Assembly: GCA_021904315.1 (NCBI GenBank) | Contig: CM038918.1 | Location: 13,593,349-13,657,348, forward strand | Reading direction: 5' to 3' | Length of the DNA: 64,000 bases | From: Sphagnum magellanicum | Lineage: Eukaryota > Streptophyta > Sphagnopsida > Sphagnales > Sphagnaceae | Part shown: one piece after another, positions 1 through 14,700 of the stretch | Layout of the letters: each line of letters begins with the position of its first letter | Numbering within the stretch: position 1 is the stretch's first letter | The notes under the pieces: model-generated | Databases searched by the model: none | Seen by the model: the letters and a program-made list of their open reading frames with translations, nothing else | Told to the model about the DNA's origin: nothing | Made by a program: the position numbers and the translations under genes

Positions 1-473
1 GTTCAAGACTTTAGCTTTGTTGGACAAAGCAACCAACCATGTGAAATTAACACCATCATTACAGGTAATAGGTTGTACAAACTTGTGCAAACCATATTAT
101 CAACATAACCATTGATTGTTGTTGTTTTGGTGTTGCACGTACAAAAGTGAAACCCAAAATTAAGTGCACCAAATTTTTTAAGCAATTACATTGTTCATAC
201 TATAATACTAGACCCAACAATGTTGGAAACCTCCTCCCCCCAACCTTGCAAGAGTGCACATTTTCACCCATTGTTACTTTTTTTTGAGCTTCATAATGTA
301 AGGAATGCACTATGCAAAGATAGAAGGTGAAGGGAAGAGGACAAATAAATGGTGTTTTTTTCCAATCCTTTTGAACTCAGATGTTTCTTCAAATCTAGTT
401 GTGTTCATACATGAATAGGATTTCGCGGAGATGGTTCAACTAGTAGCAAAAGAACTCATACTAGTCATTTCAG
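1..473. other. Upstream dynein intron or unassigned sequence
   Basis: AT-rich sequence with no exon I can defend. Since the dynein tail is incomplete, this is most likely intron between an exon outside the window and the exon at 474. Confidence 0.5.
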
Positions 474-721
474 TGGTGCCACGTTTACGAGAACAACGTG
501 GGGCTACTCTAGGATTCTCAAAGGAAAAATCAAGCTCTTCTGCATCTGCAGGAAAGGACAAGACAACATCATCATCGTCTTCACATTCACGTGGAAAAAA
601 TTCACCAGCAAAGGTTCCAGCATCTGGATCATCTACACCGTCATCTCGATCTGTTGGAAAATCTACACCTCAAACCATCTCTACTCCTTCATCAACAAAT
701 TCACTTCCTAGTTTCTTTGAG
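474..721 (+). other. Putative Ser-rich exon in dynein tail
   Basis: Candidate exon 474-721, bounded by a TTTCAG acceptor and a GAG|GTGAAA donor. It ends in phase 0, matching the next certain exon at 1172. It starts with an ordinary-looking stretch ([14 protein letters not shown]), then becomes Ser/Thr/Lys/Pro-rich with long serine runs, then ends SLPSFFE. This is probably a disordered insertion in the tail. The alternative is that the open frame is chance and the real upstream exon lies outside the window. Bases 1-473 show no other exon I can support. Confidence 0.5.
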
Positions 722-3700
722 GTGAAAAAGAAACCAATCCATGCATGTTTTCCTACTTTGATTCTAGTTGAACAACTCTTCTTAATCATGGGTTGTTGTT
801 TTTCCAAAATTACAATGACTTTTACACACAATCTTAAATTGAGGAAAATTTTGATGAGCACTTGTAGTAGTCACAATTGCATCACAATCTTCCAAACTTC
901 TACAAGTTTAGTTTTTAAAAATTTACACAAGAATTTTTTTCAATAAACAAGTCAAATACATGAATGTCAATCTCCTTTAAATAGTAGATTACTTGATCAA
1001 AATTGTGTTTCAAACTCATTTGCATCTAAAATGTTTCATAAATCCAAGTGTGCTCCTTTTTTTCCATAACCATTTTTGATGTTGTTTAGTCTGTTGTTTC
1101 TTGAACTCTTTCTCACTCACTAATGTTGTTTAATCATTGGGGCTTTAGTTCCTTCTCTTTTTCTATTTTAGGTGATTGTTGTTGAACAAGAACAACTATT
1201 GAAATTGATTGCCACTAGTGTGGTGAGCATCCATGACAAAGTCCAAGCATTCTTGTTGTCATGGGAGAAGAAGTTCAAGAGTATTTGGGACCAAGATAAA
1301 GATGCATTCATACGACGGTGAGCTATAACATAATTTCCTTTGGAACCTCAACTTTTTGAAAGCTAATTTTTTGCATAATTTACAAAAAAATTGTCATGAA
1401 ATTGTGAGAATTTTTTTCATATATATACATATGTGTCAACTACTATTGAATGATCATAGCAAAGCTTGTTTTCAAGCGAGTGGAAACAATGCTTAGAAAT
1501 TTTTAAAAGGCTTTGTTCAAATGGATGTTGTATGAAACAAATTCTACTAGATTGTTTTTGGTTTAACCTTTTGTGATTTGTGTGATTTTTTACAGATATG
1601 AAAGAGCAAAGAAATCTTTGTCATCTTTTGAAATTGACATAACAAAATACAAGGATTTCATTGAAGATGTCCAGGTGAGAGAAAAGCTTATGCCAACTCT
1701 TCATCCAACTTGTATAAGCAACTTCATCACCCAATGTAGTTTAAGGATTTTTATCTATGTTAAAGATTAATTTAAGGCTTTAGGCCATTTTTAGTACACT
1801 TTATGAAACATGTGAAATATAGGGGTAGTTTTTGGTATGTTAAGAAATCATATAATATTAAATGACTTTTAAAATGGAATTGATGATATTTTAAATATAT
1901 TCTTATAATTGAAAGTAATCATGATTGGGGTACACAAAAGGATTATCTAGCCCCAAAATCATTATCATGACATTATTTTGAATGACCATTATGTTTACCA
2001 AATTATTTATTTATTAATTTTGTATATATTTTTAGATATTTGCATATTCCTTGATTAAGATGGTTGTGGTTGTTTGTGATTTAGATGATTTTAACACATT
2101 CTTAAATGTCATGAAACAAGGCTCAAAAATCATGTCCCACTACATAACTATATTGAAAAATACTTAGTAAGAATAACAATATTTATTCAAATTGCTTCAT
2201 ATTTTAACCCCCAAAATTTTTTATCTTTTAACGTGTTTGCATAAATTTTTAGAATTATTAAACATAGATTTTGTGAAATTGATGCTTGAATTTTTTTTAA
2301 TAAAAAAAATGCTACATTAATAAGGACAATCGGATTAATTTTGTTGATAATTAAGTAACATCCCTAACATTTGAAAGGAAGTATAGGAGACATGGATTTT
2401 AAAAAAAGTATTTGATATTTTTATTAATATTTTGACACTCCAAATGAAAGGCTATCATTCTAAAAATGTTTTGGAATCCTACATTCGTTTTTGGTTCATA
2501 ATTCAATTCAAGATGTTCAAAAACAAATTCAACTAAGTTTTTTCATCTATTTTCTCACTTTTTGGTTCAAGGATTAAACATATGTATCTAATCTTGATTG
2601 ATTAGCACATTAGAGCATTGATTTTGCCTCAAGACTCATGATGCAAAACACATAACAATCCTTGTTCCTATTGTGACACCTCAAGCATGATTCGACTCAA
2701 TCAATTCTAAACACCCTATTTACATTGAATTACATTTTTAAATTATATTTTTCTCAATTAGTTGAACTCTATATTTTTTCACACTATTTGAAAAGATATG
2801 GAAGCAACTTCCCTTAGCCATAGGGATCATTTTTGTAATTTTTTGGGCATCCCTTGTGTGCATTTGAAGCTATTATTTTGTTACCTTGATACAAATGGGA
2901 TAAATGTTACTATCTATGATTCTTGTTTATTTATAAATATGTTAGTTTTGACAATTGATAAAAATTTAAAATTATTTATAAATGGAATGAACATAAATTT
3001 AATTATATTTTCACAAAAAAATGATAAATATTTTAAAGATTTTTTTCGGGTCTTGATTTATTTTCTAAATGTTGATAAAATATACCTCCAAAGTCATAAA
3101 AAAATCTTATTTTACCTTTTGTGGAAGAATGTAAATGATTGCCCCAATTGATTACCCATTATTGTGTGTTAATATGCACATCTTTTATTTTCATTTTTCT
3201 TATTGTAAAAATGACATTGCCATTTTGTTTCTTGCTTGCTCCAAATTTTACATGATCTTTAGGTTATTGGGTTTTTTCCCTATTTGGTGGACATGGGATT
3301 CTTTGAATTTTGTAAATGGGATGTGTTAAACTTGCATGTTTTAATTTTGGGTTGGTGCAAATTACTAATTTAAGTTGATTGGTTCCCATTAGTAAAACGT
3401 ATTGATAAGATGAGATGTAAAGGAGAAGGTATGTTGTTCACATGTAGGCTGAAGAAACAATAACCTACTTACGGTTCTTGCGAATAGAAAGTGCTATTTT
3501 GAAACACAACATTATAGAACATTGCGAGACTTGGATTTTTAAATTCACGTATGCAATTTTTCTTTTGTATTTGTTGAAGCCTACTCTAAGTGTTTCTTAG
3601 CTCTCATTTAAATGTGTGAAAATTTATTTTTTATTTTCAAATTTTCAATAATATTCTTTGCAATCAATCATCAATTAGTGTGCATTGATGATGAATCTTT

Positions 3701-6700
3701 CCTCCTTGACATTTCAAATGGATGTTAAAACTAGTTTTTGTCTAATGTGAAACAAACCATCAATGCCATTAAAAGGATCAAATGAGTCATACACCCTTTG
3801 ATATTAAAATTCAATTGATATTATTCAAATATGTCATTTCATGTTTATTTTGTTGATGTTAAAAAATCCTTATCTATTTTACTTTATTTGGATTGACCTC
3901 AGGACTTTATTACATCAAATTGCCAAAGTGGAATTGGATGCTATTTATGCATACTTTGCAAAGTAAGTTTTTCTACTAGTATTTTTATAAGGAACTTATA
4001 AAAAAAAATGTTGAAATCAAGATTGTAAACCATAATTACATAATTCATAGAAGTAGTTGAATGTTTCACACCCTTGTTTGGTTTTGCAATATTATTTTCT
4101 TCTTTGTGTTTGGTGGGTTTTGGCAACATTGTACTGTTATTGAGCTTCATACTTTCTTCCCATGATTTAGGAACAAGACTGATTGTAATAGACCACCTGA
4201 TAACCTTGGTGAACTTACGGGAATTGCAACTCTTTGGCGTTCAATTTGTGATGAATGTGTACAAATTGAAGCACGATTTGATCCATTGAATGAAAAGTAT
4301 CGGGTGCTCATGAAATTTGAGGTGATAATTGTTTTTGAATTTTTCATTTGATTTCCTTTCAAAAAACTCCCAATGTTTTTTTTCCTTAAAATTAAAATCA
4401 TTGTGTCTTCAAAAGTTACATGAATATAAACACCCCGTGAATCGAGTGATCCAAAGTGAATGTATATTTAATCAAAAAAAATGATTTATTATAATTATCT
4501 TAAACTAGGTCCTCCATGAATTTGAAACCACCTAGACACCCAACATCACCTTCTTTTTTGTCCATCTTTCTTTAGATTAATTTATTAACAGGAGGAAACA
4601 TCACTTGGTTGTGATAGGTACCATTGGTTGAAGAAGAATACCATTTGTTGGAAGGGATACCTCAAGCATGGGAAGATTTCAAAGCAATGCTTTTAGAAGT
4701 GGAACTAAAATTGGAGAATGCTAAGAATAGCTTTCGTGACACCCTACAAGAGATGGTTGAAACATTTGTGAAAGAGGTTAGTAAAAATGCAAAATCGTTG
4801 CTTGTTCATCAAACATCCCTAAAAACTAGAGATCATGTTCCTTCCAAAACAATTTGTACATGAAATTATGAAACTTTTGCCCAACAAATCTTTGCAAGAA
4901 ATGTTGTTTTCAATATGTGAAAAATACATATGGCCAATTATTTGAAAATTAAATGTAGATATGACATGTTGTGCTTCTCATTTGCAACAATTACACTTGA
5001 TAATAATCACAATTTCATTCACTTAGTATTGGGTAGTAGAATGGATGGTGATTGCACTTGATAAGTAGATGTTTGAAAACTTCCCATGTTCATCAAAGGA
5101 AGTTGTGAAATTATGTAGGTGACAGAGGTGCGCACATCATTTGTTGAGTGTATGCCAACGGAGGCAAACATATCAACTAATATTGCATTGCAATTTATTT
5201 CAGATGAGCGTGGCAAGGTGTTTTATTTTTTTCATGTTGTAAATTCCAATCACACATAATCATCACACAACCTAATTCCAAATGAAGGACTGCAAGGGGG
5301 GTTGGTTTGGGTTCATCCTCATGAACGAGTCGTGTAATTCTAATATTTCAATTTTGTGATTTCCCTAGGTGGAGGCATTCCAAAAACGTGGTGTTGAACT
5401 ATGGGCTGGAATGTCTTTGTTTGGTATGGAACGACTCTCCAACAAGGAAAACATCCAAACTCTAAAGGAACTTGACATTTTGCAATCAATGTGGGGTCTT
5501 AAAAAGGAATGGGAAGAAGCATATGATGATTGGAAGGATGGGTTGTTCAGTGAACTCAATGTTGGTGTTATGGAAACTGCTGCTCAACTATTTAGTAAAC
5601 GTATATTCAAAAATGGTCGTGATTGTAAATCGTATGTTCTTTGCACCTTTGTTTTGTGTGTTTGATATGATATTTAGTCCACTTCTTGATTTTTTTCTTT
5701 CAAAAAGCTTGTTTAATCCCCTTAAAAAATTCATTGAAACCCATTACAATTGGAATCAATCACATTCTTGATGGGCATAACAAATATGTGATTACATGAA
5801 TTTGTTATGCACATTAATGCATGGTGCTGATGTTTATTAGTTGGGGATTATGAACTATTTTTTACAATTATCTCAGTAACTTGTGTAGGTGATGGTAATA
5901 ATAGTTATTCAAATTGGAGAGACATCACATCTTTGCATTCCTTGTGTTTTCTTTTAATCATCTAAAATCATTGAGAATTCTAAACAAGAAATCTTTGATG
6001 AATCCTAGAATGAAATGGGGATTATGTAGACAACAACCAAGCCCATTTTGTAACATATGTTCTTTGCTCATTTAAGATACACAAATCTACATAGGTGGAC
6101 GGTTTGGTCAAAATTGAAGGAGACAATTGATGCATTCAAACAAACATTACCACTTACTGTGGACTTGCGAAATCCAGCAATGAGGAAACGTCATTGGGAT
6201 ACATTGGTTGAGCATGTGGGCACATTTTTTGATCCTACTTCTCAGGATTTCACACTTGCAAAGGTAATTGCTTGCCTATTAAACTTTGGAATTCCACATT
6301 TATTCCAATGGATTTGAATAATATTTCTATAATTAATTTATCTTATCTCCAAATTTGTATTCATCTTTAATTGAATTTGCATTTAACTTCCTTAGAATTG
6401 AATTTAATGACTTTTGGTTATTTGTGTAGGTCTCTGAACTACGACTGGATCTACATATTGAATTCATATGTGACCTTAGTATAGGTGCTAGCAAAGAACT
6501 AGCCATTGAGGAAGCACTTATCAAAATTCGACAAGTGTGGGTTGTTCAAGAGCTTGACATGATCCAAGAGAAAGGGGTATGTTTGTTAAGAAATTAAAAA
6601 AAACTTTCAAAATCGTAAAAAAAGTTATGCATAAATCATTGAATTTTATTTTTTTTGGCATTGTTTTAATTGTTTTAAATTTTATTATGGCTTGACAGAT

Positions 6701-8683
6701 TTGGAAGTTGAAAGGTACAGAGGAGTTGTACTTGGTACTTGAAGACAATAGGTTAATTTTATCATCGATGAGATCAAATCGCTTTCATTTGTTTTTTGCC
6801 GTTGAGATCAACAAATGGGACAATGATTTGGGACTATTGTCTGAGACAATTGAAATGGTTATGCAAGTAAGTAAACACTAGTTGTAAGTTTCTTTTTTTT
6901 TCCTCACATGAATGAATACACATCTTTAAATAATCCAAGGGTGAGTTGCTACAAGAGGATGTTGTTTTATTGTAGTTCATAAAGGTGCTATTTTTATATC
7001 AAAACTTGCATTCGACATCTAGACACTTCAATTGCTAGCAACCTTTAATTCCATTCACAAATGCAAAACCTAAATGCATTCATATTAAAAGGGCCCACTA
7101 CATGTGTAACCATTGCTTACTTTACATTTTTAAAATGATAAATTAAGTTAATGTGAAATATGCATGATTTATATTTACAACAATTTTTGAAATATAATAT
7201 TGTAACATGTGTTGATAAATTTGAAATGAATCCAATAAATATAAATACCAAAAAACACTTGTTCAAGACTTTAATTAGTTCTTTTAAACACATTTAAAGT
7301 AGTGTGACCAATGTAACAATGAATATAACAATAATTAATCCAAATTTGTCACATCAAAGAATGTTATTCCCTTTTCATGATAAAGCTCTTCAAGACATAG
7401 GATTTTGGCCCCATTCTTTAGATGGGCCTAAAGTTTTATAAAGAATTTAAGTTACAAACCGTGAATCTTATCACTAATTCAGAAATTGCAACCATTTTTC
7501 TAGTAGCTTGGCTTTCATGGGTGATCTAGGATTAGTGTAGAGACTAGTGAAACAAAAGAGGCATGACATCATGCAATTGCAACCTAAAATTGTTGAGTTT
7601 GGTGGAGTTGTGTAGGTTCAAAGGGTGTGGGCATACTTAGAAAGCATCTTTGTTGGTTCTGAGGATATTCGTAAGCAACTTCCACATGAGACAAAAATGT
7701 TTGAAGGGGTGAATGACATGTTCATTTCGAACATGGCAACAATGCATGCAAGTTCCCCCTACCCCCTTAAATTTTCTCCAAGTTTATTTTTGCAAACTTC
7801 TTGTCACTAATACAATATATGATGATTAAATTTTATTAGCTTTGAGCTAAAAGATGGAAAACTAAATTGAATTTTTTGAGGTAGAGTTGCATACACTCGA
7901 GGAAACTAAGATTATATTTATTTGTGTGACACACGAATGAAATGAGAAATTGTATTTGGTGGGCATTTGTTTAGTCCATTTTGAATGCCCATAAAGCTGT
8001 GTGCAAACCCGGTTTGTTTGACACCTTCAACAACATGGACAAGACTTTAGAGAAGATCCAAAAGTCCCTCGATACTTACTTGGAGCTCAAAAGGCAACAA
8101 TTCCCTCGGTTCTACTTTCTCTCCAATGAAAACCTTTTGGATATCCTTGGACAAGCCAAGGACCCACGGAATGTGCAGGTTGGGGACACTCTCTCTCTTC
8201 AATGTAATTTGCTCACTTGCTTCTTGTCTTTCAAACTCAAATAATGGTTGCTTCTATGGATGTACACGCACTTTTGTGGTGATGATGTTTGGAACTTGCT
8301 CTCTCCTCAATTGTTTGTGTAGGTGCACTTGAAGAAGTGCTTTGAAGGAATCAAAAAGCTTGAGATGGTAGCACCTAAAGAAGGCCGCAAAGCTTATGAA
8401 ACCACTGGAATATTCTCCCCCGATGGTGAATACTTAGCACTCACTGCAGTTGTAGTTCTTGATGCAAGGCCGGAGGAATGGCTAAACTGGGTAACGACGT
8501 CAATTTTGAAACAATCTCCTTTGATTTGTGAGAAGTATGCTCACATCAAAAACTCACCATTGTTTTTTTTAAGGAATTTTTTTTTTAATGTGGTCTAAGT
8601 GGCAATCATCCATAGGAAATTAGATTTAGAAATTAGTGATGATCAATCATCCCCAAAAACATTTAGCCAAAATCTGGCTATTT

Positions 8684-8764
<81 letters not shown>

Positions 8765-11700
8765 TACAAAATTCTTTACTCAACTTGTTTTTGTGAACAA
8801 TGCATTTTAAAATCAATTTGTAGCTCTCTTTTGCATGCATGCAACAAGCTCACAAAGAGGTGAACAATGGCAGGTGGAGGCTGCAATGAAATTAGCAGTG
8901 AAGGTCACATTGCTAAGATGTTTTGAGGAAAGCAAAACCCCCAAAAAGGATAAATGGGTGAAGGAGTTTCCAGGACAGTGTGGGATCAGGTCAGCGACCG
9001 AATTAGGGTTTAATTAGTTCATTCATCCATTCATCCATCCATCCATACTTCCAGGTCAGCATGTTTAGGGTTTAAAAATTTCAGGGTTTTTAAGGGTTTT
9101 AGGGTTTCCTGGAAAAAAGGATAAGAATTTTTTTCATGAAGTGTTTAAATTTTTTTTTTTTTTTATAAATTTTAATTAAAAAAAATTCACACTAACTAGT
9201 TGGTTGGTTTTCTTCAATGGTTGTTGAACATTGTAGTGCGGGGCAGATGAAATGGACAAGTGATTGTGAAAAGGCACTTGAGCAAGCAGCTGCAGGATCG
9301 AAAACCGCCACCAAGAAGCTTTACAAGAAGTGGATCAGCTATCTCAATAAGCTCACAGCCATGACTCGTGTCAAGTTGCGAGTCATTGATCGCAACAAAG
9401 TTGTAAGTATGGCACAATTTTTCTTTAGCATCCAAAACTCCATCTCATAATAATTTTTAAAAAAAATAATAAATGAAAAAAAAATCATTTTGTACTTGGA
9501 AAATCTTTATATTGTACAACTAAAAAAAAAGCGTCTAGTGATGAATGGATGAATAGAAAGATGAATGAATGGATGGATGGATGGATGGATGGATGAATGA
9601 TGATCTCCATCTCTTCCGGAGCTTCAAAGACTTCTCATCATCGCTTAATACCCAATGGATGGATGAATGATTGATCTTGGTTAAGATATGTGTGGTGGAA
9701 GTCACAATTATCATGGGGTTGTTATTTTTAAAAATAAAAAAAATAAAATAAAAATAAATAAATATTTATTTTTTGATTTAAAAAATTTAAATTTAAAAAA
9801 AAAAACCCGGGGCAGACATCTTTGATCACAATTGAGGTCCATGCTCGAGATGTGATCGAGAAGCTCATCCGAGTGGCATGCAATTCTCCAGAGAGTTTTG
9901 AATGGTCGTCGCAGTTGCGATTTTACTGGGAAAATGATACTTGCACCATCAAGCAGGTGAGTGGTGCTAAACTCAACTCAACTAAACTAAACTAAACTAA
10001 ACCAAACCAAAAATGCAATTTCCAAAGAAGAATATTCTGCCCTAAATTCCCTGTTTTTTGGGGAGAAAAAAATCGTCAATTTCATCTTATTTTATTTTAT
10101 TTAATTTAAAAAAAGGTTTAAAATCACCACAATTTTGCCTACCATATGACAATGACGATGGGGGTGGCTTCAGATTTTATACTTTCATATTTTTAATATC
10201 GTCCAATTTGGCTAAATATACTTGTGGACTAATTGCCACTTGGGTAATAACATCACGAAATTGAAAAGAAAAAAATAAAAATAAAATTGGGTTCAGCTGC
10301 GGGAACTCTGACTATATTGGGTTCATCACAATTTAGTGTGGCTACATTGCAAAATTAGAAGAAAAAAAAAGGGTGAATTTATGCTATTTTAAAATTAAAA
10401 TTATGTGATTATTTATTTATTTATTCCAATTTTATGATGTAGCCACATTGGCAATCAACCGCAAAAGGAATTAGCCAAATTTGGCTACGGGGCACAAAGG
10501 AAAATAGAGAAAAATATTAAGAATATTGCTATATTTTTAGCAACTTGCTGGAACCTATTGTCTAGAGATGGCGATTTCAGGAAAAAAAAAGAAATTCCTC
10601 CAAATCTGATGATTTTGTTGCATTTTTTCAAAACAAAAACGTCTATTGTATGAGTCACACTGGATTTAATTTAATTAATTTTTATTTAATTTTCTCGGTG
10701 TGGTCAATTGATGAAAATTTGCCAAAAAAAAAACTCTGGTCCATATGTACATATACAAATATATATAGAAAGAGAGAAATTGTAATATGAAAGAAAAATT
10801 AATTATCAAATCTCAAAGATCCATCTGAGGCAAAAAAAATTTCATGGGGGCTGAAATTTTCACATTGTGACAACAAAAAAAGAATTGGAAAAATTTAGAA
10901 AAAAATGGAAATTTTTTATTTTTAAATTTAAAAAATTGAAAAAATTTGCTTGAAAAATAGAAAAAATTGCAAAAATTGCAAAATCACAAAATTAAAAAAT
11001 ATAAATAATTAAAAAATAAATAAAAGCTCCTATCTGTCTGTTCTGAACAGGTATTGTCTGTGTTTATTTACGGTTATGAGTACCAAGGCAACAATGGAAG
11101 GCTTGTGATCACACCTCTCACGGATCGATGCTACATCACACTTGGTGCTGCTCTTTTCACTAGGCGCGGAGGCAACCCACTCGGACCTGCAGGAACAGGA
11201 AAAACCGAGACCGTTAAGGATTTTGGCAAAGCGCTCGCGAGGTATGAGAAACCCTAACCCTAAACTCCAAATTTATCCACAAAAAAATTAAAATTTAAAC
11301 ATAAAAATTTAAAAGAAAAAAAATCCCACCATCTTTTACCCATCTCTCTCTCTTCAATCATATGTTATAAGTCAATTGGTTATAAACCCTACAAACCTAT
11401 AAACCCTAAACCCTAAAAACCCTAAACCTATAAACTCTAAACCCTTCTAGTGTAGTGTAATGGTTTAGTTCTACAACAAAGCTCATGAGATAGTTATTGG
11501 TAGTGAACATCCCAAGAAGGATTTTAGCGTTAATTGGCAACAAATTTATTGAAAAATTGTTAAAACAATAATAGAAAACAAATGAAAGAAAATTATGGGC
11601 CCCTAATTTTGAGAAAACTCGTTTGAAATCGGTGTTCCAAAATCAATGTTTTTCTAATGAGTTTGTTTTCATCCCCAAAAGGATCATTGGTGATCATCCC

Positions 11701-14700
11701 CAAAAGGACCTAACATTTTAATTGACAACAATTGTACAAAAAAATGTAGATTTTTTTTCAAGCATCTTTCTATATTTTTGACAAATTTTTTCAATTTTTT
11801 TAAAAAAAAAAGTACAAAAATAATCACTTCAAAATCATCATAATTTCTTCATGTTTCTTTCACAATGCAAAAATTCTCCACTAAAAGCAAGCAACACTAG
11901 TTGAAATGTGACAAAATTTCCCTCAAAAACAATTCTTTGAAAAGTTGGTGGGTTCTAGTTTCTTATTGTTTTCCTTTTTTCCCCCTAAGAAATGGAGATT
12001 TTATAACATAATGTTCATCTTTGACTTCTTCAAGGTTACCGGAATGTGAAAATTCACCACTAATTTCTTTTTTAAAAAATAAAATAAAATAAAATAATTT
12101 AAATTTTAAAAAAAAAACACTAACCTCATCATGAACATGATTTTTCAAATTTTTTGATATTAAAAAATTGGATTTTTTATTTCCTCCAAAAATATCAAAT
12201 TTAGTTGAATTCACACTAGGAAAGCCAAAACTTTCCCAATTATTTTGTCAGGAAAATGACCAAAAATTTCAACATTTGTGTGTGTGTGTGTGATGAAAGT
12301 TGATGATTTGTTTTGGTAGTTCCTTTTCAGGTATGTTATTGTGTTCAATTGCTCGGATGGCGTAGACTACAAAATGACGGGCACAATGTTTGCGGGCTTG
12401 TCTCAAACCGGAGCTTGGGCTTGTCTTGATGAGTTCAATCGGATTGAGGTTGAGGTGTTGTCGGTTGTTGCGTCCCAAATCTCGGAAGTCATGCAAGCGA
12501 TCAAAGCAGGATTGGATCGATTTGTATTCATGGGTATGACGACCCTAACACTTGTTTTACTTGCGGTTGGTCGGTCGGTCGGTCAATCCGTCTTTGGACA
12601 AAATTTTTGAATTTTGAAACAAAAATCAAATCCAAATTGTCGATAATCCAAAGGAAGATTTAGCCAAATTTGGCTATAGATCAGACACACAAGTAAACAA
12701 TAGAAGAATCCTTTTTATATTTTGGCTAAACATAGGAACCATTGTAAAAGAATTTGGCAAATGCTTTCCCCTCCCCTCCAAAATCTTGCAAATAACACAC
12801 TTTTTTTTCTTTTTTTTTTCTCCCAACAAAAATCCTTTGTATGTGTTAAAATCATATTTTTCAAGTTGAAAAAATGCGAAATTTGGCAAAACCAAAATAC
12901 TAAATAATAAATTGTGCAACATGACCAATTGTTATTATGCTGGGCGGTAGGTGTGGAGATGCGATTGATTCGCACTTGTGGTATTTTTGTGACAATGAAT
13001 CCCGGCTATGCCGGGCGTAGTGAATTGCCCGAAAATCTCAAGGCGATGCTTCGGCCGGTATCCATGATGCTTCCCGATTTTACACTCATAGCCGAAAACA
13101 TGCTCTTTAGTGAGGGCTTCCAAACCGCAAAGGTTTTTTTTTTTTTTCCCCCCTCCAAATTATTTTGGAATTATTTTAGTACATGCTAATAGGCACGTGT
13201 TGGGGTAGTGAAATAATTTTTTGATACTGTAAATTTGGTGAATTTTCCAAAAAAAATTAAAAATAGCCAAATTTACACTAGAAAGAAAATTCCAAAAAAT
13301 AAATAAGAAATCCCAATTTCTTTGTCAAAAAAGAGACAATTTTTTTGTTGAAGAAATGGCACTAACCACAATGGGTGTTGGTTGTAAACACAATTAGTAG
13401 AATCTTGCAAAGAAGGTGATTGCAATTATGGAGCTCTCGCAACGACAGCTTTCAAAGCAAGATCACTACGACTACGGGCTTCGATCCTTTGTCATTCCTA
13501 TTGCTCGAGCAGCAGGTGCCATGAAACGTGTTGAACCCGATTTGCCCGAAGATGTGATACTACAACGAGCAATGCGGGATTTGATCAAGCCCAAGCTCAT
13601 CTTTGCCGATCTGCCTCTGTTCAATGCACTGCTTTCCGACCTCTTCCCCGGTGTTGAATTGACTCCCAAAGAGGCGAGCGACTTAAGAAGAGCCATCGAG
13701 AACCAGCTTCGATTGGCCGGCATGCAAGTTGTTGCTCCGTATGTAACCAAAATCATACAGGTGAAAAAATCCATACATCATTTTCTCTCACAAAACTAAA
13801 CCCTAAACCCTACACAACACCAGAACCCTAAGTTTGGTCATACACAGGGTGAGATTTCAAAAAAAACCTGCAAATAAGCACCTTACCATTAAGGGAGAGG
13901 GGTGAAACTCAAAAAACCATCAATTTTTGTGGTAAACTGAGTTTCATGCTGTCTTTTGTTTTTCGTGAGCGCGCCTCCGTTGCTGCTACATATATTTTCA
14001 CTGCTCCTCCTACCTGTACAATTACTATAATTACTCTTGAACCGTGTAATAAAACTTCCTTACTTTGGAGATACCAATGAAAGAGGGGATAAGGGGTGAA
14101 AGGAGGCCCAAAGGCAGGGTGAAGAAAGGATTACTTTAAGGATAACTCTATTATATCACATATCTTGATTTATCTCTCTCTCTTTTTTTCAAAGAAAATC
14201 TTCTTTGGTTTGAAGGATGGATAATTTGGATGAGAAATGAAGTCCTCATGAGAATGTGGATGATTTTTTTGGGGGATGGTGCGGGAGTAAAAATCAAACA
14301 GACATATGATTGTATGATATATCGGCATGGTAACATGCTGGTTGGGCGAACGGGATCTGGCAAGACTGTGGCTTGGAAGGCTTTGCAGAATGCTTGGAGA
14401 CAGCTCAAGGAGGAGGGACTTGAAGGGTGGCAAAGAGTATGGGTTTACATCATGAACTCACTCGCGCTGTCGAATGATGAAATCTATGGTTGCACCAGCA
14501 AGGTCTTTCTCAACACACATCTCTGTCTCTCTCTAAAACCCTACACCCCAAACCTTAAACCCTAATTTTTCCTTGCTCATCTTCTTGAATGATGACATCT
14601 ATGGTTGCACCAGCCAAGGTCCTTTTCAACACACATCTCTCTCTCTCAACCCTACACCCCAAACCCTAAACCCTAATTTTTTCTTCATTGCACTTTTGAA

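Larger units (their letters stand above)
5369..9956 (+). other. Dynein linker (DHC_N2) exons
   Basis: Exons 5369-5631, 6095-6263, 6430-6576, 6699-6866, 7616-7747, 7975-8178, 8323-8490, 8874-8989, 9237-9402 and 9816-9956. They encode the linker that swings over the AAA ring during the power stroke. Conserved landmarks are [45 protein letters not shown] and [14 protein letters not shown]. The junction 7747/7975 only works with a GC donor (GCAAGT), reported as a finding. Gene-free stretches over 300 bp: 6867-7615 is plain AT-rich intron, and 9957-11050 is low-complexity AT-rich intron with no element I recognise. Confidence 0.92.

Noticed and set aside
2798-3329. Open frames of 64-117 residues in a large dynein intron
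   Set aside because: Composition is that of AT-rich intron; the predicted peptides look like no known protein and the dynein frame skips the segment cleanly.
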